The notes beneath the pieces were generated by a model that saw nothing but the letters and a program-made list of their open reading frames with translations, had not been told where the DNA came from and ran no database searches. The translations under genes and the position numbers were made by a program. A stretch of DNA of 64,000 nucleotides from Halomonas sp. BDJS001. Lineage in GTDB: Bacteria; Pseudomonadota; Gammaproteobacteria; Pseudomonadales; Halomonadaceae. Positions 35,807 through 43,849 of this stretch are shown in pieces; position 1 is the first letter of the stretch; every line of letters starts with the position of its first letter. Location: assembly GCF_026104355.1 (NCBI RefSeq), contig NZ_CP110535.1, forward strand, positions 4,216,001 to 4,280,000. Reading direction: 5' to 3'.

Positions 35807-37081
35807 TTAATAAATTAGTGAGGGTAGCCAGGTACTTATCCACGGCACGTAGGTGATGATGATCAGCGCTATCAGCATCAGGCCAATCAGTGGTAAGCAG
35901 GCCTTAAATACTTCCTGCAGCGACATTTTGGATATTGCCATGGCGACGAACAGGTTCAGCCCTACCGGTGGAGTAATCATACCCACCGAGAAGTTAATCA
36001 ACGTAATGACACCGAAGTGAACAGGATCGACGCCCACTTGCGCAGCGATAGGCTGTAGCAACGGCGAGAGCACAATGATGGCCGAGGCGCTATCGAGGAA
36101 GAAGCCAGCAACGATCATCACGACATTAAACAGCGCCATGACCTGAAACGGATCGTCTGTCCACGACAGCACCTCACCTGCCAGTTGGCTAGGCGTACCG
36201 GTAATGGCGAGCAGCCATGAGAACGCCGAGGCGCCAGCGGTGATCAGCAGCAGCGTCGCGGAAATCAATCCAGAGCTTCTTAGTGTTCCCACCAGTTCCG
36301 TTACGTTAATGGTGCGATAAATCACCATGCCGACAAACAGCCCATATACGCAGGCGACCGCCGCCGATTCGGTCGGGGTAAAGACGCCACTGTAGATGCC
36401 CCCCAGCAGAATCACCGGCAGGCCAAGGCCCAAGGCAGCCTCTTTAAAGGCTACCAAGATTTGCCTCAGCGAGGGGAAAGGGGCGCGCTCATAGCCTTTG
36501 ATGCTGCTAAAGACGATGCAGTAGGCGATGAGAATCGAAGCAATCACAATGGCAGGCAGCAGGCCCGCTGCAAACAGCCGCCCCACTGAAGTACCGGTCA
36601 CTGAGCCATAGATAATCAGCGCAATACTCGGCGGCACGATCGGCCCCAAGGTACCGGCGGTGGCGATCAACCCAATCGCAAAGCGCTTATCGTAGCCAGC
36701 AGCGACAAGTGCCGGGAACATGATCGAGCCAATCGCCACCACCGTGGCGGGACTTGAACCGGAAATGGCCCCGAAGAAGAGGCATGACAGCACCGTGGCC
36801 GCTGCCAAGCCCCCTGGCACCCACCCTACCAACGCCTTGGCGAGATTGATCAACCGGTCGGAAAGCCCGCCAATCCGCATAAGCTCGGCCGCCAGAATAA
36901 AGAACGGAATCGCCATCAGCGAGAAGTTGTTCATGCCGGTAAACATGCGCATTGGCACAATCACCGGGTTGGTGGTTCCAAAAAACTCAATGGCGAGAAA
37001 CACCGCTAACGCGAGCGAGGCAAATATCGGCAGCCCCAACAATAAAACGGCAAAGAAGATCGGTAATAAGGCAGTAATCAT
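35807..37081 (-). CDS. TRAP transporter large permease (DctM), amide operon
   Basis: A 424-residue DctM protein with FSLMAIPFFILAAELMRIGGLSDRLINLAKALVGW (family region), FFGAISGSSPATVVAIGSIMFPALVAAGY, LGPIVPPSIALIIYG and ITPPVGLNLFVAMAISKM. I chose the ATG at 37081, preceded by GGAGAG, over the longer frame from 37126, which would overlap dctQ. It pairs with the dctQ gene at 37098. Confidence 0.92.
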   Translation of the reverse strand: MITALLPIFFAVLLLGLPIFASLALAVFLAIEFFGTTNPVIVPMRMFTGMNNFSLMAIPFFILAAELMRIGGLSDRLINLAKALVGWVPGGLAAATVLSCLFFGAISGSSPATVVAIGSIMFPALVAAGYDKRFAIGLIATAGTLGPIVPPSIALIIYGSVTGTSVGRLFAAGLLPAIVIASILIAYCIVFSSIKGYERAPFPSLRQILVAFKEAALGLGLPVILLGGIYSGVFTPTESAAVACVYGLFVGMVIYRTINVTELVGTLRSSGLISATLLLITAGASAFSWLLAITGTPSQLAGEVLSWTDDPFQVMALFNVVMIVAGFFLDSASAIIVLSPLLQPIAAQVGVDPVHFGVITLINFSVGMITPPVGLNLFVAMAISKMSLQEVFKACLPLIGLMLIALIIITYVPWISTWLPSLIY

Positions 37082-37097
37082 GATTACTCTCCAAGAG

Positions 37098-37619
37098 TTA
37101 AACGAGCTTATCCGACTCAGCCACAAGCTCTTCGGAGAGACTCACCGGAGGCTTTTTCCAGACTTCATTGATTACCCATAGATAACGCAGAATCAGCAGT
37201 ACACCGGAAACGCCAATCGGCAGATAGAACCATGCCATCGGCAGGCGAAGTGCGGCGGTTAACTGCCCGCGATCCAGCGTGCTGAAATAGAGAACAAAGC
37301 CGTAATAGGTCATAAAGCCTGCGAACACGATACCGATCAGTGCTGCGATCATGTGCAGCCAGCGGTTCACAGCGGGCGAGGCAATGGCATTCAGCACATC
37401 GACCGAAATATGCGTGCCATGGCGCACCCCCATACTGGCGCCTACAAAGCTCATACAGATAATGGAGTAAATAACGACTTCTTCAGCCCAAAATAGCGAA
37501 CCGCTAAAGCCGTAGCGATATACGACTTGGATGGTAGTGAGGATGGTCGCAATCGACATGAAAACGACCATCGCCACACTTTCCAAGCGATCAAGACATT
37601 TGTTGAGCGCTTCGAACAT
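37098..37619 (-). CDS. TRAP transporter small permease (DctQ), amide operon
   Basis: A 173-residue four-helix protein with YRYGFSGSLFWAEEVVIYSIICMSFVGASMGVRHG, the typical second-helix region with the acidic pair. I chose the ATG at 37619 (MFEALNKCLDRLE). An upstream frame to 37661 starts with an unlikely hydrophobic and cysteine-containing stretch. The dctM gene follows after 16 bases. Confidence 0.86.
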   Translation of the reverse strand: MFEALNKCLDRLESVAMVVFMSIATILTTIQVVYRYGFSGSLFWAEEVVIYSIICMSFVGASMGVRHGTHISVDVLNAIASPAVNRWLHMIAALIGIVFAGFMTYYGFVLYFSTLDRGQLTAALRLPMAWFYLPIGVSGVLLILRYLWVINEVWKKPPVSLSEELVAESDKLV

Positions 37620-37681
37620 GAGATATCCACACCCTGAAAGGGGTAAGAAGAGAGGAGCCAAGTCTTAGCCAAGCCGTTGGA

Positions 37682-38683
37682 TCAATACTCGATACCCACA
37701 GCGTCATATACCTTATGCAGCAACTCGGTGGTGACGATATCTTCATACTCTTCGTGCACCGGCATGCTGGCTTCAATAAAGGCGTCGCGCTGCTCTGGGG
37801 TGAGCTCATTGATCGCAATTTCGTCTTTGATCTCTTCCATGATGGTCTCTTCGTCCTGCAGCGTTAGCGCACGGGACGTGTCTCGGCCATTATCGAAGGC
37901 TTCCAGCATGACCGCTTGCAGATCTTCCGGCAGCGAGTCCCAGGAGTCCTGGTTCATTACCGCCGCATAGGCGTGGTAGGCGTGATTGGTCAGCGAGAGA
38001 TAATCCTGCACCTCATGGAAACGCATGGTATAGATGTTGGCCAGTGGGTTTTCCTGCCCCGACACCACGCCCTGCTGCAGGCCGTTGTAAACCTCGGTGA
38101 AGGCCATTGCGGTGGCGTTAGCGCCCAGGTTTTCATAGGTGGAGATGATGATCGGCGCCTGCATGGTGCGCATGCGGATACTGTCCATATCCTCGGGGGT
38201 TTCGATCGGGCGATCATTGTTGGTGATATGGCGGAAACCCGCTCCCCAGAAGTTGACGCCGTACATGTTATGGCCATTCAGGGTATCGAGAATTTCGCGG
38301 CCCACATCACCATCCAGGGTTTCCACCATGGTGTCGTAATCGGCGATCAAAAACGGCAGATCCAAAATCTGCATGCGCGGCTCAAAGTTGCCCAGGGTAG
38401 CCGTTGGTGGGATACCGATATCAACCAGCCCCATCTGAATCTGCTCAATGATTTCAACATCGCCACCCACCTGAGCGGCCGGCAGTACGTTAATTTCGAT
38501 ACGACCGTCGGACTTCTCCTCTACCTCCTCTTTAAAACGCAGCGCCGCCTGGCCGTTCGGCGTTTCTTCAATCAACACGTGGGCGAAGCTGAAGGTATAG
38601 TCGGCCGCATGGAGTTGAGCCGCACTTAGAGAAGCGACAGCAATAGCCGCAGAAAGGGTGGCTTTTGTCAGCGTTAGTTTCAT
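37682..38683 (-). CDS. TRAP transporter substrate-binding protein (DctP), amide operon
   Basis: A 333-residue periplasmic protein with a signal peptide (MKLTLTKATLSAAIAVASLSAAQLHA split over residues 1-26). The ligand region is SIRMRTMQAPIIISTYENLGANATAMAFTEVYNGLQQGVVSGQENP, with the Arg in RMRTM. I chose the ATG at 38683, preceded by AAGGTG; a GTG three codons earlier is weaker. The ligand presumably carries both a carboxylate and an amide that the flanking asparaginase and amidase can cleave. Confidence 0.88.
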   Translation of the reverse strand: MKLTLTKATLSAAIAVASLSAAQLHAADYTFSFAHVLIEETPNGQAALRFKEEVEEKSDGRIEINVLPAAQVGGDVEIIEQIQMGLVDIGIPPTATLGNFEPRMQILDLPFLIADYDTMVETLDGDVGREILDTLNGHNMYGVNFWGAGFRHITNNDRPIETPEDMDSIRMRTMQAPIIISTYENLGANATAMAFTEVYNGLQQGVVSGQENPLANIYTMRFHEVQDYLSLTNHAYHAYAAVMNQDSWDSLPEDLQAVMLEAFDNGRDTSRALTLQDEETIMEEIKDEIAINELTPEQRDAFIEASMPVHEEYEDIVTTELLHKVYDAVGIEY

Positions 38684-38760
38684 GTCCAGCACCTTATTTA
38701 GTTATGGTGAATTGCTTTTTAGTTTCCTGTTATTGCGGTTGAGCAAGGTTACAAGGCCGC

Positions 38761-39756
38761 TCACGCCATCAAGCGTTCCATCGCATCCCCCAGCGCTTCG
38801 CGTGGGGTACTACTCAGCAGCAAGGCAAGTGCAAGCCTTGCCTTACGTGCACTGATATCGTTGAGCGCGATCACTCCAGCCGACATTAAATCGGCCAGGC
38901 TGCCGCTAAACTCATAACTGGTGTTCACCGGCCCTTGAGCGCAACTACTCACGACCGCGACAGGGACACCTGCGCTAACCAATGCTCGTATTTCGTTCAT
39001 CCAGCCAGGTGGCACGTGGCCCCGGCCTAAGCCATCGATCACCACCCCCTTCGCGCCACTCTCTACGCAGGCTTTCAACAGCGTGGGCGAAGCATCCAGA
39101 TAAGCGGGCAGTAGGTCGACACGCGGCAGCGGGGTATCCCACCTTTCAATAGGGGGCGCTATCGCCGTTGCCGTGTGATAAAGCTTGAGCCGTTGCCCGT
39201 CGATATACCCCAGCGAACCAGCGCCGGGGGCGTCAAATCCATGCAACTGGAAACTGCTCACCTTGCGGGCATAGCGCGCAGCAAACAGCGACTCGTTGAA
39301 CAGCACGACACAGCCAAGCTGACTCAGTTGGGGGCTGACCGCCGCCACGATGGCATCGCAGATATTTTTAAAGGCGTCGGTACCTAACTGGTGAGGTGCC
39401 CGCTGGGAGCCAGTGATGACACAAGGTTTATCCGCTGGCAGCGTGAGCGATAAAAAGTAAGCGGTCTCTTCCAAGGTATCGGTACCGTGGGTGATCACCA
39501 GACCGTCCACATCGGCTCGCGACAATGCTCTCCGCCCCTGGCAATGGAGTTCAGCAAGATCGGCGAGAGTGACGGCATTACTGGGTTTCTGCAGGATCGA
39601 CATCACCTCTAACGTGACATCGACACCCTGCGGCAGCGCTACCTGATCCAACAGTTGCTCGCCGCTTAACCCTCCTGACTGGCTTCGGCCTGAATCACTG
39701 GGCCTGCTGGCAATCGTGCCGCCCGTGGTCAATACCACGATGTGCTTTTTAGTCAT
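38761..39756 (-). CDS. Asparaginase/glutaminase family protein
   Basis: A 331-residue L-asparaginase family enzyme. The first catalytic Thr lies in VVLTTGGTIAS, the Thr-Asp pair in LVITHGTDTLEETAYFL and the Lys region after TGSQRAP. There is no signal peptide, so it should act in the cytosol, like type I enzymes. It is the first gene of the amide operon, upstream of dctP by 77 bases. It could hydrolyse asparagine or a related side-chain amide brought in by the TRAP system. Confidence 0.87.
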   Translation of the reverse strand: MTKKHIVVLTTGGTIASRPSDSGRSQSGGLSGEQLLDQVALPQGVDVTLEVMSILQKPSNAVTLADLAELHCQGRRALSRADVDGLVITHGTDTLEETAYFLSLTLPADKPCVITGSQRAPHQLGTDAFKNICDAIVAAVSPQLSQLGCVVLFNESLFAARYARKVSSFQLHGFDAPGAGSLGYIDGQRLKLYHTATAIAPPIERWDTPLPRVDLLPAYLDASPTLLKACVESGAKGVVIDGLGRGHVPPGWMNEIRALVSAGVPVAVVSSCAQGPVNTSYEFSGSLADLMSAGVIALNDISARKARLALALLLSSTPREALGDAMERLMA

Positions 39757-39793
39757 TCAGGTTCCCATCTTTTATGCTTTTCGCCACAAACAA

Positions 39794-39810
39794 CAGACAT
39801 CAGATGTCTG
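39794..39810. promoter_or_regulatory. 17-bp operator-like palindrome for the GntR regulator
   Basis: Perfect eight-base arms CAGACATC and GATGTCTG flank a single central A. It lies in the divergent region between the asparaginase gene (start 39756) and the GntR gene (39973), 38 bases before the asparaginase start, a position where bound repressor would block the operon. Confidence 0.7.
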
Positions 39811-39972
39811 ATTTCAGACTAGACTAAAGAACAAACCATTAGCAAGGCAGTCACATAAAACAATAAAGGATAAGAATATGTCTTTTAAATATATGCAATC
39901 GACTGTATTAAGCCGCTAGGCTTAGGGCATTGATAAAATGCAGGAAACACCGATGAGCCACGCGAGGCCCTC

Positions 39973-40731
39973 ATGAGTTTTAAACGCCAGCCCGAGATTA
40001 GCTCGACCCGCACAACCTCTTTTGGAGATTCAATGGATCGCAGTTCAGTTGCGTTGCAACTGCTAGAGCGTATTAAAAGCGCTCTTATACGAGGCGACCT
40101 CAAGCCAGGGGATTACCTGCCCTCGGAAACGGAGCTCACTCACACCCTGGGCATTGGTAAATCCAGCGTGCGTGAAGCCATCAAGATGCTGCAAGCGATA
40201 GGGATCGTTGAGGTCAAACGGGGTCAAGGCACCATGATCCGCCGCGAACCAGGCACGCCGCTCGTCGACCCGATGGCGTTCGGGATGATCCTGGCGCGTG
40301 GCATGACGCGGGATGTACTGGAGTTTCGCCGCATGTTTGAACCGGCTTACACGCTTCAAGCAATGAGCGGGGCAACGGCAGATGATCATCAACGTATTCA
40401 GCAGAGTATCGACGCCATGGAAGAAGCCATCCGAGCGGGTGCTCAAACCTCCAAGCACGATATTGCCTTCCATCGGGCCATTCTGCACAGCACCCATAAC
40501 CCCATGACCATCCGCGTCGGGGAAACCTTGCTGCAACTGATCGAAGCCGCACTGGAAACCTCCATGCGCTCACTACCGGAAACCGCCTTGAAGGATCATA
40601 AAGCTATCTATGCGGCCTTCAAAGCAGGCGATACCGCCGGTCTTCATGCAGCGATAGCCGTTAGTAGCGAAAGCTGGGAAACCAACCTAACTTATGAAAG
40701 TGACAGCGAATTAAGTGCAGCACCCCGTTAG
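39973..40731 (+). CDS. GntR/FadR-type regulator of the amide operon
   Basis: A 252-residue regulator with an N-terminal winged helix (LLERIKSALIRGDLKPGDYLPSETELTHTLGIGKSSVREAIKMLQ) and an FCD effector domain (about residues 100-235, with HDIAFHRAILHSTHNPM carrying metal-binding His). It diverges from the asparaginase-TRAP-RidA-amidase operon, with a 17-bp palindrome in between. GAGG precedes the start by 6 bases. The stop overlaps that of the convergent LysR gene. Confidence 0.88.
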   Translation: MSFKRQPEISSTRTTSFGDSMDRSSVALQLLERIKSALIRGDLKPGDYLPSETELTHTLGIGKSSVREAIKMLQAIGIVEVKRGQGTMIRREPGTPLVDPMAFGMILARGMTRDVLEFRRMFEPAYTLQAMSGATADDHQRIQQSIDAMEEAIRAGAQTSKHDIAFHRAILHSTHNPMTIRVGETLLQLIEAALETSMRSLPETALKDHKAIYAAFKAGDTAGLHAAIAVSSESWETNLTYESDSELSAAPR

Positions 40732-41633
40732 GACTCTCTTTGTAACCAGGCGTCAACAAAGGTCATAAATGCGCGTGCTTTGGCGGTTACGTGCCGCCCT
40801 GGCGGATATACCGCATAAACGCCGCCTTCAGGCAGTGCCCACTCGTCAAGCACGCGCACTAGACGCCCGGCGGCTATCTCAGGTGCTGCGGTAATATCCG
40901 GCAATACGGAGAGACCTCCGCCCGCAGCCATCAGCGCGACTAAACTCACCGTTGAGTTAGCCGCCAACCCCGCGCTCATTTGCACCTCACACCGCTCATC
41001 CCGTCGCTGAAAAGTCCAGGTTAATGGCGCTCTTAACGGTGTAAAAGCGATCCACGCATGCTCTTCCAACGACTTGGGATGCGCAGGCGTACCGTGGCGT
41101 TTCAGGTAATCAGGCGCAGCCACCACCTGCTGCTGAAAAGCGCCTAGCCGACGAGCACGCAGCGTGGAGTCTTTTAACCAGCCTAAACGAAACGCTAAAT
41201 CGATACCCTCCTGCACCATATCGCTTATCTGGTCGCCGCTACGTAGCTCTATATGCAGCGCCGGGTGCAAACGGCTAAACGCCACCACCGCTTCGCTCAA
41301 CACACCGGTGGCATAATCTTCAGGAGCAGTGATACGCAGCTCACCATGCAGCTGTTGGGTATCGCTAACGGCACGGGCAAGCGCTCCCTGCAAATCGGTT
41401 AATAGCGGGTGGCATTGATGGTAAAGCGCCTCTCCGGCCTGGGTAAGCTGAACACGTCGCGTGGTACGCAGGAATAGCGTTACGCCCAGGCGCGTCTCCA
41501 ACTGGCGAATTTGCAGGCTTACCCGTGTTTTCGTACAGCCTAGCCGCTCTGCCGCCTTGGTAAAGCTACCGGCTTCCACCAGGGCGATAAAGATCGGTAA
41601 AGCATTTAAATCGAACTCGCTGGCGGTGGTCAT
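40728..41633 (-). CDS. LysR-family regulator
   Basis: A 301-residue LysR protein of the CrgA/DmlR-like group: ALVEAGSFTKAAERLGCTKTRVSLQIRQLETRLGVTLFLRTTRRVQLT is the DNA-binding domain, followed by GELRITAPEDYATGVLSEAV. It is divergent from the NAD(P)H-binding protein gene at 41744, its likely target. The overlap of its stop with the GntR stop (4 bases) is convergent and probably has no regulatory meaning. Confidence 0.88.
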   Translation of the reverse strand: MTTASEFDLNALPIFIALVEAGSFTKAAERLGCTKTRVSLQIRQLETRLGVTLFLRTTRRVQLTQAGEALYHQCHPLLTDLQGALARAVSDTQQLHGELRITAPEDYATGVLSEAVVAFSRLHPALHIELRSGDQISDMVQEGIDLAFRLGWLKDSTLRARRLGAFQQQVVAAPDYLKRHGTPAHPKSLEEHAWIAFTPLRAPLTWTFQRRDERCEVQMSAGLAANSTVSLVALMAAGGGLSVLPDITAAPEIAAGRLVRVLDEWALPEGGVYAVYPPGRHVTAKARAFMTFVDAWLQRES

Positions 41634-41644
41634 ATAGCGCCCTA

Positions 41645-41662
41645 TTGTTATGAAACTAACAA
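41645..41662. promoter_or_regulatory. Inverted repeat in the LysR/NAD(P)H-binding divergent promoter
   Basis: TTGTTA-TGAAAC-TAACAA, six-base perfect arms with a six-base spacer, 12 bases before the LysR start. It is a possible LysR binding site. Confidence 0.45.
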
Positions 41663-41743
41663 CAGTAAATTACGCTAATCGCTATTTTTCAAATCAATAA
41701 AGCGTCTGACAATGCAGCGACTACCCACTGAAGGAGTACTGCG

Positions 41744-42382
41744 ATGAAAATAGCACTGATTGGCGCCAGCGGATTTATTGGCTCCGCCCTGTTAACCGAA
41801 GCGCTCTCCCGCGGCCATCACGTGACGGCGTTAGTGACTCGCCCTGAACGGGTGGCACTACAGGAAAATCTCACTACCGTTAAAAGCGATGTGTTAAATA
41901 CTGATCTACTTAGGGAGCAGCTACGCGGTTTTGAAGCAGTGATCAGCGCCTTTAGCGGCCACGCTCAGGAGGACGTTTACGACTACTATCTCAAAGGCTT
42001 TCATTCGATTTTGGCTGCCACTCGACACGCATCTGTGCCTAGGCTACTGATAGTGGGTGGCGCGGCGACGCTCGAGGTAGCGCCGGGTAAGCTGTTGTTA
42101 GATGCACCGGGTTTTCCAGCAGAGTACCGGGCCACGGCGGAAGGGGCGCAAACGGCCCTTGAAACGCTGCGCGGGCAAACGGCTCAAGCGTGGACGTTTC
42201 TCTCCCCCGCCGCCGAGATTTTCCCCGGCGAGCGTACGGGTAGCTTCCGGCTTGGCGGCGATACGCTACTGACCGATAGAGAAGGCAACAGCCGTATTTC
42301 TGTGCAGGATTATGCTGTCGCCATGATCGATGAATTGGAGAATCCACGTCATACCAATCAACGCTTCTGCGTCGCGTACTGA
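41744..42382 (+). CDS. NAD(P)H-binding protein, atypical SDR
   Basis: A 212-residue protein with KIALIGASGFIGSALLTEALSRGH at the N-terminus, an NmrA-like Rossmann fold, and GGAATLEVAPG and AWTFLSPAAEIFPGERTG later. This YwnB/YihW-like group binds NAD(P)H and may act as a reductase or redox sensor. The substrate is unknown. AAGGAG precedes the start. It diverges from a LysR gene, a common arrangement for oxidative or electrophile-responsive flavin/NADPH proteins. A strong hairpin follows at 42397. Confidence 0.82.
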   Translation: MKIALIGASGFIGSALLTEALSRGHHVTALVTRPERVALQENLTTVKSDVLNTDLLREQLRGFEAVISAFSGHAQEDVYDYYLKGFHSILAATRHASVPRLLIVGGAATLEVAPGKLLLDAPGFPAEYRATAEGAQTALETLRGQTAQAWTFLSPAAEIFPGERTGSFRLGGDTLLTDREGNSRISVQDYAVAMIDELENPRHTNQRFCVAY

Positions 42383-42396
42383 TCAAGTCGCTATCC

Positions 42397-42423
42397 CCCC
42401 CTCACTCAGGCTAGGTGAGGGGG
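42397..42423 (+). terminator. Hairpin terminator after the NAD(P)H-binding gene
   Basis: Nine-base arms CCCCCTCAC (42397-42405) and GTGAGGGGG (42415-42423) with a nine-base loop, followed by a pyrimidine-rich TTGCTTCTCTTG. It is a good rho-independent terminator candidate although the T-tract is broken. Confidence 0.6.
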
Positions 42424-42732
42424 TTGCTTCTCTTGTCTCCTCTTCTTACCTCTTCTCCTGTTTACTCTCTCCCCTTCTGCTGGCCTTATCTTTCATTCCC
42501 CGTAACATTCATCAGCCATATTTAACTACGCTAATTAATCCAAACACCACCCGACTACACATTACTTAACATCTGCGCATTAAAAAATTACTTATAAGAT
42601 ATTTCTTACATTCGCATAGCGAATCTCTTACAAATGCTGTCAGCAATATCCTACATACACAGCAGCCTATCCCCTCAACAATCAGGTAGACACAAATAAA
42701 GAAATACTAAAAAACTTGCACACTTGTGACAG

Positions 42733-42748
42733 CTAATAAACTTATTAG
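42733..42748. promoter_or_regulatory. 16-bp palindrome upstream of rhlA-like gene
   Basis: CTAATAA-AC-TTATTAG has seven-base perfect arms. It is centred about 100 bases before the ATG of the RhlA-like gene, in the expected position for an operator or activator site. No regulator gene lies next to it. Confidence 0.5.
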
Positions 42749-42839
42749 GTTCAGAATCAATTACTCAGGCATGCACGCGCATAGAGCTCACATTAATAGA
42801 ACTCGCATTAACTGACTCAATTACTGCAAGGAAAATACC

Positions 42840-43685
42840 ATGAAAGCCAATACCGACCTCGTTAAGATAGGCAACCATTGCGTGCATGTAGAAATCTATC
42901 AACAGCCACAAAATACTGAAAGTATTATTATGGTCAACGGCGCGCTAGCCACCACCGCCTCCTTTACCAATTGTGTCAAATACTTGAGTGACGGATTAAA
43001 CGTTATCCTGTTTGATTTGCCGTTTGCTGGCCAGTCGAAAGCGCATAACCCTGTGGGTGGCATCATTACCAAGGAGGATGAAGTCAATATCCTCCTCGCC
43101 CTGATTGAACGCTACCAACCCACTTCGTTACTTTCAGTCTCTTGGGGCGGCTATGCCGCCATGATGGCATTAGCGCAATCCCCCACATCGATTCGAAGAG
43201 CAGTGCTAGCTTCATTCTCCACTCAGCTTAACGAGAGTATGCTGCGTTATATCAATGGTGCACGCCATTATATTAAGACCGGCGAGGTCAAAACCGCAGC
43301 TAACCTGCTTAATGAAGAAGTGGGAAAATACTTACCCCGCTTATTAAAACATATCAATTATCGGCATCTCTCACGGTTAGATGATCAAGAGCTTCAGCAG
43401 GTCTGCTTTCATATCGAACAAATACTCTCCATGAACGACACCGACTATGAACAGCTACTGGGTAATATTGAGATACCGACACTGTTCGTGAATGGCAAAT
43501 TGGATGAGTACACAACGCCGGAAGACATTCTGATTGCCGACGACTATATGCCGAAATGCAAGTTCGAAGTCGTACCCAACGCAGGACATTTTCTTGACCT
43601 TGAGCATGCTGACGCACGCCAGAGAATGGAGAAAATCCTGCGTGGTTTCTTGATTCCTAGTGAGCTTGAAAGACAGGTTGCCTAA
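42840..43685 (+). CDS. rhlA: RhlA-like 3-(3-hydroxyalkanoyloxy)alkanoate synthase (alpha/beta hydrolase fold)
   Basis: A 281-residue alpha/beta hydrolase that follows Pseudomonas RhlA closely: MVNGALATTASF, LFDLPFAGQSKAHNP, GIITKEDEVNILLALIERY, the nucleophile elbow SVSWGGYAAMM (Ser at about 101), LNEEVGKYLPRLLK, VNGKLDEYTTPED and the catalytic His in NAGHFLDLEH. RhlA joins two 3-hydroxyacyl units to form the lipid moiety of rhamnolipids, using intermediates of fatty-acid metabolism. No RhlB rhamnosyltransferase or RhlR/RhlI lies here, so the free lipid dimer may be the product. AAGGA precedes the start. The gene is less GC-rich than its neighbours. Confidence 0.82.
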   Translation: MKANTDLVKIGNHCVHVEIYQQPQNTESIIMVNGALATTASFTNCVKYLSDGLNVILFDLPFAGQSKAHNPVGGIITKEDEVNILLALIERYQPTSLLSVSWGGYAAMMALAQSPTSIRRAVLASFSTQLNESMLRYINGARHYIKTGEVKTAANLLNEEVGKYLPRLLKHINYRHLSRLDDQELQQVCFHIEQILSMNDTDYEQLLGNIEIPTLFVNGKLDEYTTPEDILIADDYMPKCKFEVVPNAGHFLDLEHADARQRMEKILRGFLIPSELERQVA

Positions 43686-43730
43686 TCCAAGACGGGGGCT
43701 GGCTGTCACTGCTCTTCGAAAAACGGCAAC

Positions 43731-43763
43731 GCCTCGCTATACGCAATAGCCGCTTAGCGAGGC
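43731..43763. terminator. Hairpin between rhlA-like and GNAT genes
   Basis: Nine-base perfect arms GCCTCGCTA (43731-43739) and TAGCGAGGC (43755-43763) with a 15-base loop. On the minus strand the stem is followed by GTTGCCGTTTTTCG, so it may terminate the GNAT transcript. It could also act on the rhlA side. Confidence 0.5.
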
Positions 43764-43849
43764 GGCACCTTCAAAGCCCGAGGGCAGCACATCGCGCTTC
43801 ACTAACTGGGTGATGCCAGGATAATCGGCGAGATAAGCGGCCTCCGCCT

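Larger units (their letters stand above)
42383..42839. other. Long AT-rich non-coding region upstream of rhlA-like gene
   Basis: About 457 bases without a supported gene. After the terminator the sequence is clearly richer in A and T than the flanks. It contains an inverted repeat ATTCGC-ATA-GCGAAT (42610-42624) and a 16-bp palindrome CTAATAA-AC-TTATTAG (42733-42748). A short open frame at 42330-42569 overlaps the preceding gene and looks non-coding. The length and the palindromes suggest a regulated promoter. Confidence 0.6.

Noticed and set aside
37916..38629. A 237-codon open frame on the plus strand opposite the dctP gene
   Set aside because: It is entirely antisense to a well-supported TRAP binding protein, has no ribosome binding site and no family resemblance. 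GC-rich codon bias produces such shadows.
42330..42569. A 79-codon frame in the leader of the rhlA-like gene
   Set aside because: It starts inside the preceding gene, crosses the hairpin terminator and has a low-complexity Leu/Ser-rich sequence.
42636..42663. GCTGT and ACAGC arms upstream of the rhlA-like gene as a lux/rhl-type box
   Set aside because: The arms are short and the spacing does not fit a 20-bp lux box. No LuxR-type regulator is present in the window.
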